DNA of 64,000 bases from JAWWOL01 sp033851545 (GCA_033851545.1 JAWWOO010000034.1:1-64000); one strand, 5' to 3'; positions 18,814 to 31,252 are shown, counted from the first letter of the stretch. Notes: generated by a model not told the origin, from the letters alone. A program made the numbers and translations.

Positions 18814-19535
18814 CCCCGCAGCAGCCGACTGCCCGACGCCGGGTCGGCGCGACCTGGCTGGTTGCCGTGCTCTGCGGGGTGCTCGGCTTCGCCCTGGTCA
18901 CCTCGGCCCACACCAACCGGGCCACGACCGGGCTGGGCGCCGCCCGCCAGGACGACCTGGTACGCATCCTGGACGGCCTGACCGGCCAGGCTGACCGGCT
19001 CCGCCAGCAGGCCGACTCACTCAACGCCGGCGTCAACCGGCTCCAGTCCGGCAGGGACGCTGCGGCTGCTGCCCTGGCCGACGCCCAGCGGCAGGTCGAC
19101 GCACTGGGCATCCTGGCCGGCACCGCGCCCGCGTACGGTCCGGGCGTGGTCGTGACGATCAGCGACCCGGGGCACAAGCTGCGCTCGGACACCCTCCTGG
19201 ACGCCGTCGAGGAGCTGCGGGACGCCGGAGCCGAAGCCCTCCAGCTGGGCACCGTACGGGTCGTGGCGGCCACCGCTTTCACCGACAGCGGCGCCACGAT
19301 CCTGGCGGCCGGAACCGCTGTGACCCCGCCGTACGTGCTCACGGCGATCGGCGACGCGCACACCCTCAACGACGCCCTGCGGATCCCCGGCGGGGTGGTG
19401 GACACGGTCGCCCAGGCCGGTGCCGCCGCCACCATCGCCATGCCCGGCACGGTGTCGGTGACCGCCTTGCGGTCGCCGACGGCGTCTCGTTACGCTCGGC
19501 CGGTGCCGACAACGGCCCCGGCCTCGGCCGGTTGA
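18810..19535 (+). CDS. DUF881 family protein (second copy)
   Basis: 241 aa, with an N-terminal transmembrane span near residues 12-30, a coiled-coil-like segment (DRLRQQADSLNAGVNRLQSG) and the DUF881 domain, including the PPYVLTAIGD stretch shared with the first copy (PPYVVTALGD). ATGA overlap with sbp. The two copies and Sbp probably form one envelope complex; this is inference from coupling. Confidence 0.87.
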   Translation: MTPQQPTARRRVGATWLVAVLCGVLGFALVTSAHTNRATTGLGAARQDDLVRILDGLTGQADRLRQQADSLNAGVNRLQSGRDAAAAALADAQRQVDALGILAGTAPAYGPGVVVTISDPGHKLRSDTLLDAVEELRDAGAEALQLGTVRVVAATAFTDSGATILAAGTAVTPPYVLTAIGDAHTLNDALRIPGGVVDTVAQAGAAATIAMPGTVSVTALRSPTASRYARPVPTTAPASAG

Positions 19536-19560
19536 CCACCGACCGCGAGCCCGCCGACTG

Positions 19561-19959
19561 ATGGAGAGCCCCTTGTTCCCCGACGACCTGCGCTACACCG
19601 CGGAGCACGAGTGGGCCCGATCCGGTGCCGAGTCTGCCCAGACCATCCGGATCGGGATCACCGACTACGCCCAGGAGGCCCTCGGCGACATCGTCTTCGT
19701 GACGCTGCCCGAGGTCGGCACCGAGGTCACCGCCGGCCAGCCCTTCGGTGAGGTCGAGTCGACCAAGAGCGTCTCGGACATCTACGCCCCGGTCGCCGGG
19801 GTGGTCGTGGCTCGCAACGAGGCGCTGGACCGGCAGCCCGAGCTGCTCAACAGCGACCCGTACGGGGAGGGGTGGATCGTCGAGATCCAGGTCGATTCCG
19901 CCGACGTGCTGGACGGGCTGCTCAGCGCCGCCGACTACCAGGCGAGCGTGGGCGGCTGA
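19561..19959 (+). CDS. gcvH: Glycine cleavage system H protein
   Basis: Lipoylated carrier of the glycine cleavage system, shuttling the aminomethyl group between P, T and L proteins. Lys69 in EVESTKSVSDIYAP is the lipoylation site. At 132 aa it is full length. Its partner gcvP is 3.1 kb downstream under its own glycine riboswitch; gcvT is not in the window. ATG 19561 is the only good start. Confidence 0.97.
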   Translation: MESPLFPDDLRYTAEHEWARSGAESAQTIRIGITDYAQEALGDIVFVTLPEVGTEVTAGQPFGEVESTKSVSDIYAPVAGVVVARNEALDRQPELLNSDPYGEGWIVEIQVDSADVLDGLLSAADYQASVGG

Positions 19960-19972
19960 GCTGCCGGTGGAG

Positions 19973-19993
19973 CCCTCGACCTGGGATCGAGGG
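19973..19993 (+). terminator. Terminator-like hairpin after gcvH
   Basis: CCCTCGA (19973-19979) and TCGAGGG (19987-19993) pair perfectly with a 7-base loop, 14 bases after the gcvH stop. TT and a run of C follow rather than a U tract. Confidence 0.5.
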
Positions 19994-20041
19994 TTCCCCC
20001 CGGCTCAACCCGGGCTTGATACCGGTGCGCCTCAACCCCTG

Positions 20042-20067
20042 TTGTGCTCCCAGGCAGTGCCGGTATG
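20042..20067 (+). promoter_or_regulatory. Probable garA promoter
   Basis: TTGTGC (20042-20047) and TATGCT (20062-20067) form a -35/-10 pair, about 110 bases before the garA start and after the gcvH hairpin. Confidence 0.45.
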
Positions 20068-20177
20068 CTCAGGGCTCGCCCTCGAGGAGCGGTTGACGTC
20101 GACCCTCAGGCCGAAGTCGACAGGCAGCACAGCCCGGTTCCGCCGACCGTCCGTGCACGACAGGAGATCGTCGCCCC

Positions 20178-20714
20178 ATGCCGACCGTGTTCTGCACCCG
20201 TTGCGGGCAGGAGAACCCCGAGGAGAGCCGCTTCTGCGCGCGATGCGGCAATCCGCTGATCCGCCCCGGCGAGCCGCTCGAGCGGAGCGTCGAGACGACC
20301 TCCACGATCTCCATCACCGGCATCGAGTCGCTCGAGTCGGACGAGAACCCGGACGACCCGCAGATCGTCACCGACGTTGCCGTCGAGGGCCTGCCGACCG
20401 ACTCAGCGCTGCTCGTCGTCAAGCGGGGGCCCAATGCCGGCAGCCGGTTCCTGCTCGACAAGGACCTGACGACTGCTGGCCGGCACCCGGAGAGCGACAT
20501 CTTCCTGGACGACGTCACCGTCTCGCGGCGGCATGCGGAGTTCCACCGGGAAGGAACCCGGTTCGTGCTGCGCGACGTCGGCTCCCTCAACGGCAGCTAC
20601 CTCAACCGCGAGCGGATCGACGAGGCGCCCCTGACCAGCGGCGACGAGGTCCAGATCGGCAAGTTCCGGCTCGTCTTCCTGACGGCCCACCGCACCGAGG
20701 GACCGGTTGCCTGA
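20178..20714 (+). CDS. garA: GarA/OdhI-type FHA regulator with zinc ribbon
   Basis: Phosphorylation-controlled regulator that in relatives inhibits 2-oxoglutarate dehydrogenase and tunes glutamate enzymes. An N-terminal zinc ribbon (two CxxC pairs, CTRCG and CARCG, residues 7-29) precedes the kinase target motif ETTS (39-42) and an FHA domain (about 95-165) with AGRHPES and VSRRHAEF. Mycobacterial GarA lacks the zinc ribbon; other actinobacteria carry it. The 178-aa gene ends in a TGATG overlap with ftsR. Confidence 0.93.
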   Translation: MPTVFCTRCGQENPEESRFCARCGNPLIRPGEPLERSVETTSTISITGIESLESDENPDDPQIVTDVAVEGLPTDSALLVVKRGPNAGSRFLLDKDLTTAGRHPESDIFLDDVTVSRRHAEFHREGTRFVLRDVGSLNGSYLNRERIDEAPLTSGDEVQIGKFRLVFLTAHRTEGPVA

Positions 20715-21454
20715 TGAGCGCCTCTCCAGCCGCACGCGGCTCCATGAGCATCGGCGAGGTCCTTGCCGCCCTGCGCCAGGAGTTCCCCGACGTCACGATC
20801 TCCAAGATCCGCTTTCTCGAGGCCGAGGGACTGGTCGAGCCCCAGCGCACTGCGTCGGGCTACCGCAAGTTCTCCCGCGAGGACTTCGGCCGGCTGCGCT
20901 ACGTGCTGGGGGCCCAGCGCGACCACTACCTCCCGCTGAGAGTGATCAAGCAGCACCTCGAAGCGCTCGACCGCGGTCTCGAGCCGCCGGCCGCCGGCGG
21001 GACCGGCCCCCGGGTGCCCCGGGCACTGGTCTCGGCTGAGGGGTTGCCCGGCGCGGACAGCTTTGCCAAGGACATCACCGAGATCCGGCTCTCCCGGGCC
21101 GAGCTGATGGAGGAGGCCGCCCTCGACGCCGCGGCCCTGGACCAGCTCGAGCAGTACGGCCTGGTTGCGCCCAGGCCGGGCGGCCAGCACTACGACGGCG
21201 ACGCCCTGGTGATCGCCAAGACGGTCGCCGAGATGGCCCGGTTCGGCATCGAGCCGCGCCACCTTCGGCTGTTCCGCTCGGCGGCCGACCGTGAGGTCGG
21301 GTTGTTCGAGCAGGTGGTCTCACCCCTGGTCCGCCAGCGCAGCCCCGAGGCCAAGGCCCGCGCCGACGAGGTCGTCCGCGAGCTGGCCGCGCTGTCGGTC
21401 AAGCTGCACGCGACCCTGGTCAAGGCCGGCGTACGCCCCGGTCTCAGCCGCTGA
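20714..21454 (+). CDS. ftsR: MerR-family regulator FtsR
   Basis: Transcriptional regulator; the corynebacterial orthologue activates ftsZ. It has an N-terminal winged helix (SIGEVLAALRQEFPDVTISK, then IRFLEAEGLVEPQRT and SGYRKF) and a C-terminal helical domain with DAAALDQLEQYGLV. The length of 246 aa and position next to garA match Rv1828. The start ATG shares its A with the garA stop. Confidence 0.9.
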   Translation: MSASPAARGSMSIGEVLAALRQEFPDVTISKIRFLEAEGLVEPQRTASGYRKFSREDFGRLRYVLGAQRDHYLPLRVIKQHLEALDRGLEPPAAGGTGPRVPRALVSAEGLPGADSFAKDITEIRLSRAELMEEAALDAAALDQLEQYGLVAPRPGGQHYDGDALVIAKTVAEMARFGIEPRHLRLFRSAADREVGLFEQVVSPLVRQRSPEAKARADEVVRELAALSVKLHATLVKAGVRPGLSR

Positions 21455-21530
21455 CCTCAACCGGCCCTGCATGCGGTCGTCGCCACGAACAACCGCGGTG
21501 TACGGTCGAGCAGGGGTTGAGGAGGACCGG

Positions 21531-22013
21531 GTGAACGAGCTCAGTGTGGTGGGGGTCCGGGTCGAGCTTCCGGCCAACCAGCCCATCGTTCTTCTCAAGG
21601 AAGCGACCGGCGAGCGCTACCTGCCGATCTGGATCGGCGCGGTCGAGGCGACCGCGATCGCGTTCGCCCAGCAGGGCATCGTCCCGCCCCGGCCGCTGAC
21701 CCACGACCTGATGCGCGACGTCGTTGCCGCCCTTGGTGTCGAGCTGACCGCGGTCCACATCACCGAGCTGCGCGAAGGTGTCTTCTTTGCCGAGCTGCTC
21801 TTCTCCAACGGGGTCCGGGTGAGTGCGCGCCCGTCCGACGCCATCGCTCTTGCGGTGCGTTCGGACGTGACGATCCTTGCCGACGAGGCCGTGCTGGACG
21901 AGGCGGGCATCGTCATCGCCGACGAGCAGGAGTCCGAGGTCGAGCGGTTCCGGGAGTTCCTCGACAACATCTCCCCGGACGACTTCCAGACCGGGAGCGG
22001 CAACGCAGGGTGA
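21531..22013 (+). CDS. DUF151 bifunctional nuclease-like protein
   Basis: 160-aa protein of the DUF151 family, some members of which act on RNA and DNA. Conserved segments visible are LPIWIGAVEATAIA, RPLTHDLM and ARPSDAIALAVR. The GTG start at 21531 has a TTGAGGAGGA ribosome site ending 5 bases upstream. Position between ftsR and the second MerR gene equals Rv1829. The cellular role is not known. Confidence 0.9.
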   Translation: MNELSVVGVRVELPANQPIVLLKEATGERYLPIWIGAVEATAIAFAQQGIVPPRPLTHDLMRDVVAALGVELTAVHITELREGVFFAELLFSNGVRVSARPSDAIALAVRSDVTILADEAVLDEAGIVIADEQESEVERFREFLDNISPDDFQTGSGNAG

Positions 22014-22185
22014 GGGCAGCCGCACTCTCTAGTAGACGTTGAGGGTTGCGACGCGCCGAGAGCGAATCACAGCGGCGTGCTTCCGGCGGTGCTAGCGTCC
22101 GGGACAACACCCCGCGGATGTCCTGCGCCGGAGGGTGCCCGAGAGGGCACCGATCGGCTGCTGCGGGCCTGACAGGAGGCAGCGG

Positions 22186-22818
<633 letters not shown>

Positions 22819-22849
22819 CCGGCACGCTGGTAGCCTGAGAACTGCTGAC

Positions 22850-23050
22850 AACCCCGTACGGGAGAGCTTCACGCACGCCAGCGTGGGGCGCCGAAGGAGC
22901 AACCTCCCCGGAATCTCTCAGGCCGCCGAACCGTACGGGCGAGGCAACTCTGGAAAGCAGGTCGCACCGGCTCGCCCGGACGGCCTCACCGACGGTGAAA
23001 ACCCGGGCGACCGGGTGAAGCTCTCAGGTCCCAGGACAGAGGGGGAGCCC
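22850..23050 (+). ncRNA. Tandem glycine riboswitch
   Basis: Two glycine aptamers in series ahead of gcvP. The first contains GGGAGAGC, GCCGAAGGAGCAA and AATCTCTCAGGC; the second contains ACTCTGGAAAGCAGG, CACCGACGGTGAAAACC and AGCTCTCAGGTCCCAGGACAGAGGGG. These are the hallmark conserved blocks of this class. It should switch on glycine cleavage when glycine is abundant. TAGCCT at 22831-22836 may be the -10. The boundaries given are approximate. Confidence 0.95.
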
Positions 23051-23094
23051 CCGCAGCGCCGGCACTGTGCCGCGTTGCTCTCGAGGAGGCCCCA

Positions 23095-25947
<2,853 letters not shown>

Positions 25948-25950
25948 GGT

Positions 25951-26151
25951 CTAAGCGGCGCTGCGGGTCGGCGGCGCCACCCGGCGGGGCGCGAGGGCGC
26001 TGCCGTCGGGGAGCAGCTCGCCGCTGTCGTCGAAGAGCAGGACACCGTTGCAGAGCAGGTGCCAGCCCTGCTCGGGGTGGCTCGCAACGATGCGCGCGGC
26101 GTCGTGGTCGCAGGCATGGGCTTCGGGGCAGGTGGGGCGGTGTTCGCACAT
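25951..26151 (-). CDS. DUF5999 family small protein
   Basis: 66-aa protein found in many actinobacteria. Conserved features are CEHxPxCPxAxxCD at the N-terminus (four Cys and two His that could bind metal) and HPEQGWHLLCNGVLLFDD in the middle. No function is known. It runs against gcvP, with only 3 bases between the two stop codons. Confidence 0.85.
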   Translation of the reverse strand: MCEHRPTCPEAHACDHDAARIVASHPEQGWHLLCNGVLLFDDSGELLPDGSALAPRRVAPPTRSAA

Positions 26152-26282
26152 CGTCGTTACGTCTTCTCGGTCTCTGGTGCGGTCTTGCCGGCAGCATCGG
26201 TGTGCCGTACATCACTCTTCGACACTTACACCATGGTTCACAATAGCCAACTCGGACGGTTGTGCTGGTCCAAGTGGACCTG

Positions 26283-26780
26283 CTACAGGCGGCCCTCCTG
26301 CTCCTGTGCCCTGGCGAGTACGCGGGCGCGCGGCACCCAGTCGGCGAGCATCGCCGGCAGTCCGGCGGCCGTGGCGGCGTCGATCACCTCAGGGTCGTCG
26401 TCCACCAGGATCGCGACCGTGCCCCGGCGCGACAGGCTGCGCAGGTGGGCCAGCTTGGCCTGCCGCGCCGGCCGGCGGTCGTTCTCGCGGCGCATCAAGA
26501 GCACCCCTTCGGGCAGGCCGTGGCTGCTCAGCCAGCGCTGAGTGTCATGACGGCAATGCTCTGGCCGTCCGGTGAGGTAGACCACCTCGTGAGCCTGCGC
26601 CAGGCGGTGGGCGACCGCGGCACCCTCGGCCAGCAGCTGGTCCGACCCGGCGGCGGCGAAGAAGCCCGGCCAGCTCTTCGGACGCTGCTCGAGGTGGTGC
26701 AGCCGGTGCCGGACGTCGGCCAGCACACCGTCGATGTCGAGCACGGCGATCGGCCGGGGCATCTCCTCGGAGGGGTCCAC
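26283..26780 (-). CDS. HAD-family phosphatase domain protein
   Basis: 165 aa. The HAD nucleophile motif is VLDIDGVLAD (residues 12-21), motif II is YLTGRPE, and motif IV is VDDDPE. The overall layout resembles the phosphatase part of polynucleotide kinase-phosphatases, but the kinase is absent. Substrate unknown. Either ATG at 26780 or ATG at 26762 (MPRPIAVLD) could be the start. Confidence 0.82.
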   Translation of the reverse strand: MDPSEEMPRPIAVLDIDGVLADVRHRLHHLEQRPKSWPGFFAAAGSDQLLAEGAAVAHRLAQAHEVVYLTGRPEHCRHDTQRWLSSHGLPEGVLLMRRENDRRPARQAKLAHLRSLSRRGTVAILVDDDPEVIDAATAAGLPAMLADWVPRARVLARAQEQEGRL

Positions 26781-26960
26781 GCTCTGATTCTTGCGTACCG
26801 CCGTGATCCTTTCCTACCAGGAAGCCGCCCGGACCTGACCCGGCTGGGCGCGATGGCATGGTTAGCCCGGACGGCTCAGCGACATTCGGCCACCTGGCCC
26901 AGCGCCGTCGTGACACGGTCTGCCTGACGGCCCCGCCCCAGCAGACCTCGAGGAGAGCCC

Positions 26961-28127
26961 GTGAACTCAGCACGTACGGTCCTGCGGCCGCTTGCCACCG
27001 TCCGGGAGCTCCCAGTGCTCGGCGCCGATCTCGCCCTCGCCGGCAACCGGACCCCGTACCTCGAGCTCGACCTGGACCGGGTCGTCGCCCAGCTGCACGC
27101 GATGCGCCGAGGGATGCCAGGTGTGGCTGTCCACTATGCGATGAAGGCCAACCCGGAGCCGGCGGTTCTCGCGGTCCTGCTGCAGCACGGCTGCGGGTTC
27201 GAGATCGCCTCCGCGGCGGAGCTGCGGGCCCTGACCGCGCTGGGGGTGGACCTTGCCGGCCTGCTCTACAGCAACCCGGTGAAGCCGGTCGGCCACATCG
27301 ACGAGGCACACCGGGCGGGCGTACGCCGGTTCGCCGCCGACTGCTTCGACGAGCTGGTCAAGCTGGCCCGGTACGCACCAGGGGCCGAGGTCTACGTCCG
27401 TGTCGACGTCAGCAACCAGGGCAGCGTCGTGCCGCTCGCCGGCAAGTTCGGTTGCACGCCCACCGAGGCGGTGAGCCTGCTGCGGCAAGCCCGCGGACTG
27501 GGCCTGGTCCCGTACGGGCTGACCTTCCACGTCGGGTCGCAGGCGCTGGACCCCGGCGCCTGGGAAAGGGCGATCGGCACCTGCGGCGACATCATGTCGG
27601 TGCTGGCCGCCGAGGGCGTCCGGCTGCGGCTGCTCGACCTGGGCGGCGGCTACCCGGTCCCGTACGACTCGGCGGTGCCCTCGATCGCCGAGATCGGCGC
27701 GGTGGTCACCGCTGCCGCGGCCCGGCTGCCGTACCCCCTGTCGCTGGCGGCCGAGCCGGGCCGCTACCTGACGGCCGAGGCGGGAACGATGGTGGCGACG
27801 GTCATCGGCCGGGCCAGTCGGCGGGGCAGCGACTGGCTGCACCTCGACGTCGGCGCGTTCGGCGGCCTGATGGAGGCACTCGAGACCGACCGCGGGCTGC
27901 ACTATCCGGTGGCCTGCCTGCACAGGCATGCCGGCGCGCCAAGGCTTGCCCCGATGTCGGTGACCGGGCCGACCTGTGACAGCGAGGACACCGTCCTGGT
28001 CGATGCACCGGTCTGCGCCGACCTGGTGACCGGAGACCTGGTCCGGATTGCCTGCACCGGCGCCTACACCACGGCCTATGCCAGTGCCTTCAACGGCTTC
28101 GACATCCCCGCCACTGTCCTGGTGTGA
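26961..28127 (+). CDS. Fold-III PLP-dependent ornithine/lysine-type decarboxylase
   Basis: 388 aa of the alanine-racemase-fold decarboxylase family (eukaryotic-type ornithine decarboxylase, lysine/ornithine decarboxylase, DAPDC). The PLP lysine is Lys62 in HYAMKANPEP; the glycine-rich phosphate loop is DLGGGYP; EPGR is present; the active-site Cys339 lies in GPTCDSED, as in ornithine/lysine decarboxylases rather than LysA. The product would be a polyamine such as putrescine or cadaverine. GTG 26961 has GAGGAGAG just upstream. An MFS gene follows after 39 bases. Confidence 0.85.
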   Translation: MNSARTVLRPLATVRELPVLGADLALAGNRTPYLELDLDRVVAQLHAMRRGMPGVAVHYAMKANPEPAVLAVLLQHGCGFEIASAAELRALTALGVDLAGLLYSNPVKPVGHIDEAHRAGVRRFAADCFDELVKLARYAPGAEVYVRVDVSNQGSVVPLAGKFGCTPTEAVSLLRQARGLGLVPYGLTFHVGSQALDPGAWERAIGTCGDIMSVLAAEGVRLRLLDLGGGYPVPYDSAVPSIAEIGAVVTAAAARLPYPLSLAAEPGRYLTAEAGTMVATVIGRASRRGSDWLHLDVGAFGGLMEALETDRGLHYPVACLHRHAGAPRLAPMSVTGPTCDSEDTVLVDAPVCADLVTGDLVRIACTGAYTTAYASAFNGFDIPATVLV

Positions 28128-28142
28128 CAGGGAAAAGCAGAT

Positions 28143-28163
28143 GACGACGGCGATATCGTCGTC
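28143..28163. repeat. Inverted repeat before the MFS gene
   Basis: GACGACG (28143-28149) and CGTCGTC (28157-28163) pair perfectly around GCGATAT, ending 3 bases before the MFS start. It could hide the MFS ribosome site or serve as an operator. Confidence 0.45.
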
Positions 28164-28166
28164 CTG

Positions 28167-29432
28167 GTGATCGAGGCCCTGCGTTCCCGTGACTTCCGAC
28201 TGCTGTGGCTGAGCCAGTCGGCGAGCGTCATCGGCGACGCACTGGTCATCGTGGCGATCGGGCTGTACGTCACCCGGCTCACACATCAGCCGAGCGACGT
28301 CGGTCTGGTGCTTGCCGCCTATTCGCTGCCGCTGGTTGTGTTCGTCCTCGTGGGCGGCGTGATCGCCGACCGGCTGCCCCGGCAGCTGGTGATGGTCGTC
28401 TCGGACCTGATCCGGATGGTGCTGCACGGGACGCTTGCCCTGTTGATCGCCACCGGCGTCGTCCGCGTCTGGCACATGGTGGTGATCGGCTTGCTCTTCG
28501 GCGCTGCCGAGGCCTTCTTCCGCCCCGCGTACAGCGGTCTTGTGCCGCAAACCGTTGAGGAGAAGGACATCCAGGCCGCTCAGGCGCTCGGTGGGCTGAG
28601 CCATGAGATCGCCACCTTCGCCAGCCCGGCGCTGGCAACGGTGCTGGTGCTGGGCGTCGGCGGCGCCGCTGCCTTCGGTCTTGATGCCGTCACCTTCGCG
28701 GTCTCGGCGCTCATGCTCTCGCGCGTGCGCGGCCGCAGCAGAGGCGCCGCCGGCGAGTCGGGCTCGATGATGGTGGAGCTCAGACAGGGCTGGATCGCCG
28801 TACGGGAACGGGCGTGGGTCTGGGCAACCATCGTCGTCTACGCCCTGGCATTGCTGACCGCGCTGGCGCCGTTCTTCGTCCTCGGCGCAGCAGTTGCCGA
28901 GGACGTGTACGGGTCCGACGCGATCTTCGGCTGGACGAACGCAGCCTGGGGCGCCGGCACCGCGACCGGCGCTGTCCTCGGGGCGCGGTGGCGCCCGCGT
29001 CGGCCGATGCTGGCCGGGATGCTGGCCTCCATCCCGTGGCCGGCTGCGATCGTGCTGTACGCAGCGGGGCCTCCGCTGGCTGTGCTCTACCCGCTGATGG
29101 CGATCGCCGGCGCAGGCGTCGGCGCCTTCGCCGTGTGGTGGGAAACCGCGCTGGCGCAACGGATTCCGCCGCACCTGCTGTCCCGGGTCTCGGCCTGGGA
29201 CTGGATGGGGTCACTCGCTCTGCTGCCGCTGGGCTACGTGCTCGCCGGCTCGGCTGCGGACCGTTTCGGCGCCGTCACGGTGCTCGTGGTCGGGGGAGCG
29301 ATCGGCGTCGCCGCGATGGCCCTGGGGACGGTGCCGAGCTCGACCCGTACGCTGACGCGCCTGGAGGACGAGGACCGGCCCGACCGGGCCCAGCGGGTCG
29401 GCAGCGACCAGGCGGCCGTCGTCCTGCGCTGA
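28167..29432 (+). CDS. MFS transporter, EntS/macrolide-efflux-like
   Basis: 421-aa transporter with about 12 hydrophobic spans. The family starts with FRLLWLSQSASVIGDAL, and the loop between spans 2 and 3 has GGVIADRLPRR-like GGVIADRLPRQ. This is the EntS-type group that exports siderophores or drugs. The C-terminus has an Asp/Arg-rich tail. It lies 39 bases after the decarboxylase, so it may export the amine product or a molecule built from it; that is inference. Confidence 0.85.
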   Translation: MIEALRSRDFRLLWLSQSASVIGDALVIVAIGLYVTRLTHQPSDVGLVLAAYSLPLVVFVLVGGVIADRLPRQLVMVVSDLIRMVLHGTLALLIATGVVRVWHMVVIGLLFGAAEAFFRPAYSGLVPQTVEEKDIQAAQALGGLSHEIATFASPALATVLVLGVGGAAAFGLDAVTFAVSALMLSRVRGRSRGAAGESGSMMVELRQGWIAVRERAWVWATIVVYALALLTALAPFFVLGAAVAEDVYGSDAIFGWTNAAWGAGTATGAVLGARWRPRRPMLAGMLASIPWPAAIVLYAAGPPLAVLYPLMAIAGAGVGAFAVWWETALAQRIPPHLLSRVSAWDWMGSLALLPLGYVLAGSAADRFGAVTVLVVGGAIGVAAMALGTVPSSTRTLTRLEDEDRPDRAQRVGSDQAAVVLR

Positions 29433-29585
29433 GGACGGATGGACTCCGGTGCCGGCGGTGGTTACGCCGCGTTCCCAGAGCACAACGAGCTCCGTCCCGT
29501 TGGTAGGCTGGCGCTTCTTGCGGATGCCGTGAATGGCCATGACATGGCCCCGCCCCGCGCCGGTCCGACCACGTCTGGAGTCCTC

Positions 29586-30347
29586 GTGCCCGCGCTTTCC
29601 CGCCGCCCGTTCAACCTCGCCATCCTCGGCGTCGCCACCACGGCGATGCTGCTCGGCTCCACGGCCTCGGCGCAGGCTTCGGCACCCGCGCTCAAGACGG
29701 TCACGATGGACCAGGCGTTCGGCGCGCTTCCGCTGGCCAAGCAGCTGCCTGGCGCTGTAAGGCTGGTCGACAAGTTCGAGACGCCGGGGTCGGCGGCTGT
29801 CGACGTCTGCCCCGAGCTCGACCTGTCCTCACTCGTGGGAACGCTGACCGGCTCGAGCTCGTCGGGGGCGCTCGGCGTGCGCTTGAAGGGCTCGATGGTC
29901 GGCGCCGACTACCTGCCGGCACGATCGCAGACGCCCCAGGCGGAGACGGCGTCCTGGAGCGTCGGCGCGGTGGTGTTCCACACGGCCAAGCTGGCCAAGG
30001 CGGCCGCGGTCACGCTGGCCGCGGCCGAGAAGGCCTGTCCCAAGGCTGCTCCGGCGATCCCGGACTTCCCTCTCCCGTTCTCCCTGGTCCGGGCGGCCTC
30101 TGCTGCCTACGCGGTCGGCGGCTGGACTGGCTACCGGACGGTGGACAAGCTCTCCACCCTCGACCTGCTCCAAGGGCCGGACCCGGTCGGCACCCGCTCG
30201 ACGCAGGTCTTCCTCACCCGCGGCAACCTGATGATCTTCATCGTCGAGATGGGGGACATCGAGCCGGGAACGGTGGCCCGCCAGGAGAGTTGGCGCAAGA
30301 CCGCCACCAGGCTGATGCTGGCGAACTTCGACGCGTTGTTGAGCTAA
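29586..30347 (+). CDS. Secreted protein of unknown function
   Basis: 253 aa with a Sec-type signal peptide: RR at residues 6-7, a hydrophobic run (FNLAILGVATTAMLLG) and a likely cut after AQA. Two Cys remain in the mature part (VCPELD and KACPKA). The mature sequence is Ala/Leu-rich with no domain I recognise. GTG 29586 has CTGGAG 5 bases upstream; ATG 29544 is an alternative that would place extra residues before the signal peptide. Confidence 0.7.
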   Translation: MPALSRRPFNLAILGVATTAMLLGSTASAQASAPALKTVTMDQAFGALPLAKQLPGAVRLVDKFETPGSAAVDVCPELDLSSLVGTLTGSSSSGALGVRLKGSMVGADYLPARSQTPQAETASWSVGAVVFHTAKLAKAAAVTLAAAEKACPKAAPAIPDFPLPFSLVRAASAAYAVGGWTGYRTVDKLSTLDLLQGPDPVGTRSTQVFLTRGNLMIFIVEMGDIEPGTVARQESWRKTATRLMLANFDALLS

Positions 30348-30392
30348 CCTGCGGCGACACGCGGTCCGTGTCCAGACCCGAGAGGGGTTGGT

Positions 30393-31229
30393 GTGTCGGA
30401 CATCCGGCCTGAGCTGCCGGTCCTGCAGGCCGACTGCTCCAGCTGCGCAGGGTTGTGCTGCGTCGCTCCGGCGTTCGTCGCCTCAGCTGACTTCGCCCTC
30501 ACCAAGCCGGCCGGCAAGCCGTGTCCCAACCTGCAGCAGGATTTCCGCTGCGGCATTCACGCGACCCTGCGTACGAAGGGCTTCTCCGGCTGCACCGTCT
30601 ACGACTGCTTCGGGGCGGGCCAGCAGGTGTCGCAGGTGACCTTCGCCGGCCGCGAGTGGCGGTCGTCGCCTGGCACCGCCCGGCAGATGTTCGCGGTGTT
30701 CCCGGTCATGCGCCAGCTGCACGAGCTGCTGTGGCACCTGCGTGAGGCCTTGTCCTACCGGGCCGCTGCGCCCGTACATCCGCAGCTGCTTCGGTCGCTC
30801 GAAGCCACCGAGGTGCTGACCCGGTCGCCGGCAGCCGCCTTCGGTGACCTCGACGTTGCCGGCCACCGGGGGTCGGTGAATGTCCTGCTGGCCAAGGCAA
30901 GTGAGCTCGTACGCGCCCCGGTCGGCCGGCGTGCGCGTCAGCTGCGGGGTGCCGACCTGGTCGGGGCAGACCTGCACGGCGCCGACCTGCGGGGCGCCAA
31001 CCTGCGCGGTGCCCTGCTGGTCGGCGCCGACCTCGGGGGAGCGGACCTGCGACTGGCAGACCTGACCGGCGCCGACCTCAGGGGCGCTGGCGTCGCGGGC
31101 GCCGACCTCACCGGCAGCCTGTTCCTGACGCAGTCCCAGGTCATCTCGGCAGCGGGCGACCCCAGCACCAGGCTCTCCCCGCCGCTGACGCTCCCCGGCC
31201 ACTGGACCGCGTCCGGCGTCTCGCTGTAG
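30393..31229 (+). CDS. Pentapeptide-repeat protein with Cys-rich N-terminal domain
   Basis: 278 aa. Residues 14-75 hold eight Cys, including CSSCAGLCC, a YkgJ-like pattern that may bind zinc or an iron-sulfur cluster. After a helical middle, residues 185-245 form about a dozen pentapeptide repeats of the A(D/N)LxG type (GADLVGADLHGADLRGANL), predicted to fold as a right-handed beta-helix. Pentapeptide proteins such as MfpA mimic DNA, but this short repeat set with a metal-like domain has no assigned role. GTG start at 30393 follows AGAGGGG. Confidence 0.8.
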   Translation: MSDIRPELPVLQADCSSCAGLCCVAPAFVASADFALTKPAGKPCPNLQQDFRCGIHATLRTKGFSGCTVYDCFGAGQQVSQVTFAGREWRSSPGTARQMFAVFPVMRQLHELLWHLREALSYRAAAPVHPQLLRSLEATEVLTRSPAAAFGDLDVAGHRGSVNVLLAKASELVRAPVGRRARQLRGADLVGADLHGADLRGANLRGALLVGADLGGADLRLADLTGADLRGAGVAGADLTGSLFLTQSQVISAAGDPSTRLSPPLTLPGHWTASGVSL

Positions 31230-31232
31230 CCG

Positions 31233-31252
31233 GCCCTGTGACGCGGCAGGGC
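31233..31252. terminator. Bidirectional terminator-like hairpin
   Basis: GCCCTG (31233-31238) and CAGGGC (31247-31252) flank an 8-base loop between two convergent genes. Confidence 0.45.

Noticed and set aside
26967..29174. A 735-codon open frame on the minus strand across the decarboxylase and MFS genes
   Set aside because: It is fully antisense to two well-recognised proteins, has no domain, and is the usual by-product of GC-rich third positions.
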